Assembly (NCBI GenBank): GCA_949130485.1
Contig: OX422191.1
Location: 4,465,754-4,529,753, forward strand
Origin: Agelas oroides
Taxonomy: Eukaryota; Porifera; Demospongiae; Agelasida; Agelasidae
DNA length: 64,000 nucleotides
Direction of reading: 5' to 3'
Shown: positions 62,699-64,000 of the stretch, piece after piece
Numbering within the stretch: the stretch's first letter is position 1
Layout of the letters: the number at the start of each line of letters is the position of its first letter
Notes under the pieces: generated by a model
Told to the model about the DNA's origin: nothing
Database searches by the model: none
The model's input: only the letters and a program-made list of their open reading frames with translations
Made by a program: the position numbers and the translations under genes

Positions 62699-63172
62699 GG
62701 TTCTTCTCACTTTGCCTACATCTCATTTTGCCTACTCTCATTTTGCCTACATTTTTGTGTCACTTTGCCTACATAACCTCTAGCTGTCGTGGTAAACTCC
62801 ATAATGGCTCCTCTAGCTGTCCTGGTAAACTCCATAATGGCTGGTTCCATATCACCACAAGAGTACAAGATGCTTATATACACCTAGCTAGCTGAGTGTC
62901 CTTTGACAGACAAGTATGGTACAACCTCTAACCTACAGTCATCCTGCCCTGTCAATCAAAGTCAGTTTTGTCCCCTGAGAACTCCCTCCAAGTCCTTTGA
63001 AAGGGGAACTAAGTCACCCTGTGTTGTCAATCAAAGTCACTCTTGTCCCTTGAAAGCCCTTCTAAGTCATACCCATATGTAGGCAAAATGACACACATTA
63101 GTAGGCAAAATGCAACATGTAGGCGAAATGAGAGTAGGCGAACTGAGATGTAGGCAAAGTGAGAACACTTAG
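62699..63172. mobile_element. Inverted-repeat element built from TAGGCAAAATGAG units
   Basis: The left end (62699-62775) has four CTCANTTTGCCTAC units. The right end (about 63076-63172) has five GTAGGCAAAATGAG-type units in the opposite sense. The centre contains two internal duplications: CCTCTAGCTGTCNTGGTAAACTCCATAATGGCT twice (62777-62845) and a roughly 65-bp CCCTGTCAATCAAAGTCA block twice (62945-63070). Confidence 0.8.
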
Positions 63173-63228
63173 CACTTGAACTGGTTTGGCCAAACCATAT
63201 CAATTATGTGGTTTACAGAACCACATTG

Positions 63229-63671
63229 GGGGCATTTACACAGTTGCCCTAAACTGATATTGATGCAGCTGCCCTAAACTGATATTTACACAGTTGCCCT
63301 AAACTGATATTGATGCAGCTGCCCTAAACCGATATTTACACAGTTGCCCTAAACTGATATTGATGCAGCTGCCCTAAACTGATATTTACACAGCTGCCCT
63401 AAACTGATATTGATGCAGTTGCCCTAAACTGATATTTACACAGTTGCCCTAAACTGATATTGATGCAGTTGCCCTAAACTGATATTTACACAGTTGCCCT
63501 AAACTGATATTGATGCAGCTGCCCTAAACTGATATTTACACAGTTGCCCTAAACTGATATTGATGCAGTTGCCCTAAACATAGCTGCCCTAAACTGATAT
63601 TGATGCAGTTGCCCTAAACACAGCTGCCCTAAACTGATGTTGATGCAGTTGCCCTAAACTGATATTGATGT
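63229..63671. repeat. 25-bp satellite with alternating ends (50-bp dimers)
   Basis: About seventeen monomers of CAGYTGCCCTAAACTGATAT followed alternately by TGATG or TTACA, making 50-bp dimers. Near the 3' end two monomers are truncated after CCCTAAACA. Identity is very high, suggesting recent amplification. Confidence 0.9.
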
Positions 63672-64000
63672 GCATGATCAATGGACAAGGTTTGACCGAC
63701 TTCCACCAGACAAGTTTATTATTGCAGAAGTTTCAACTGCTATTTACCATCTTCGTCAGGCACAATAAGAAACGCTGGTGAAATTGCAAATTAGCAGTGG
63801 AAACGTAGCAAGATTCAAACTTATCCAGTTAAAGTGTGTCAAAATTTGCCTATAAATCAAGGTCGCACCGTTTTCACTTTCCAAGTTCCGTTATTCCCTG
63901 CACTCATCAACCACACAAAACATTCAGTCTCACTGCTTCAATATTCTTTTTCCCAGACCCTCTCTAACTACTGCTTCAACACCCCACAGAAGAAAACTAA

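Noticed and set aside
63229-63671. CRISPR-like array of 25-bp repeats
   Set aside because: The repeats are contiguous with no unique spacers, and the genome is eukaryotic.

Overview
This is eukaryotic nuclear DNA, most likely from a sponge (probably a demosponge). Exons are short and bounded by GT-AG introns. There are two recognisable animal regulatory or trafficking genes, a calpain-7 relative and a NAB co-repressor. Two further genes are of the beta-helix or Cys-rich ectodomain plus multi-pass membrane kind that I associate with sponge lineage-specific expansions. The rest is dense with small inverted-repeat transposons. The host assignment is an inference from gene content; no rRNA or mitochondrial marker is present.

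Layout. 0.8-8.5 kb is mobile-element territory. It holds a terminal-inverted-repeat element (0.8-1.9 kb), a decayed pogo/Tigger-type DDE transposase on the minus strand (3.2-7.0 kb) split by nested palindromic elements, and a hairpin element just upstream of NAB. 8.56-10.22 kb is the large last exon of a NAB (EGR-binding co-repressor) homologue on the plus strand; a near-identical inverted fragment of its 3' end lies at 13.08-13.33 kb. 13.96-34.16 kb is one minus-strand gene of 22 exons that I assembled exon by exon. It is a calpain-7-like protein of 934 aa with two MIT domains, a calpain core and C-terminal beta-sandwich domains. All introns are GT-AG and all phases agree. Its catalytic Cys is Ser and its catalytic His is Cys, so it reads as a pseudoprotease, and its N-terminus MGSCC suggests lipid anchoring. 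Its introns carry most of the well-preserved MITEs, a tRNA-like SINE and a 158-bp tandem array.

34.2-43 kb is gene-poor. It contains MITEs, a 181-bp tandem array and large overlapping inverted repeats at 38-41 kb. 43.2-46.3 kb is a two-exon, roughly seven-pass membrane protein gene (minus) with a proline/glutamine-rich tail and one apparent homopolymer frameshift; a tail fragment is duplicated and decayed at 42.4-42.9 kb. 50 kb holds a relic of a Ulp1-like cysteine protease. 51.4-54.8 kb is an intact 1132-aa secreted-type beta-helix plus eight-pass membrane protein (minus). Facing it at 56.4-57.8 kb is a decayed inverted paralogue that has lost the whole membrane region. 58-64 kb holds a poly-C-containing MITE, small palindromes, a Ty3/gypsy polymerase relic and two striking repeat structures (a TAGGCAAAATGAG inverted repeat and a 25-bp alternating satellite).

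The genes do not form an operon or an obvious joint pathway. The most interesting host result is the lipid-anchored, MIT-bearing calpain-7 without a catalytic dyad. The most interesting mobile result is a family of about 51-bp perfect palindromes with 8-9 bp target duplications, apparently the minimal form of a longer element with 92-bp terminal repeats.
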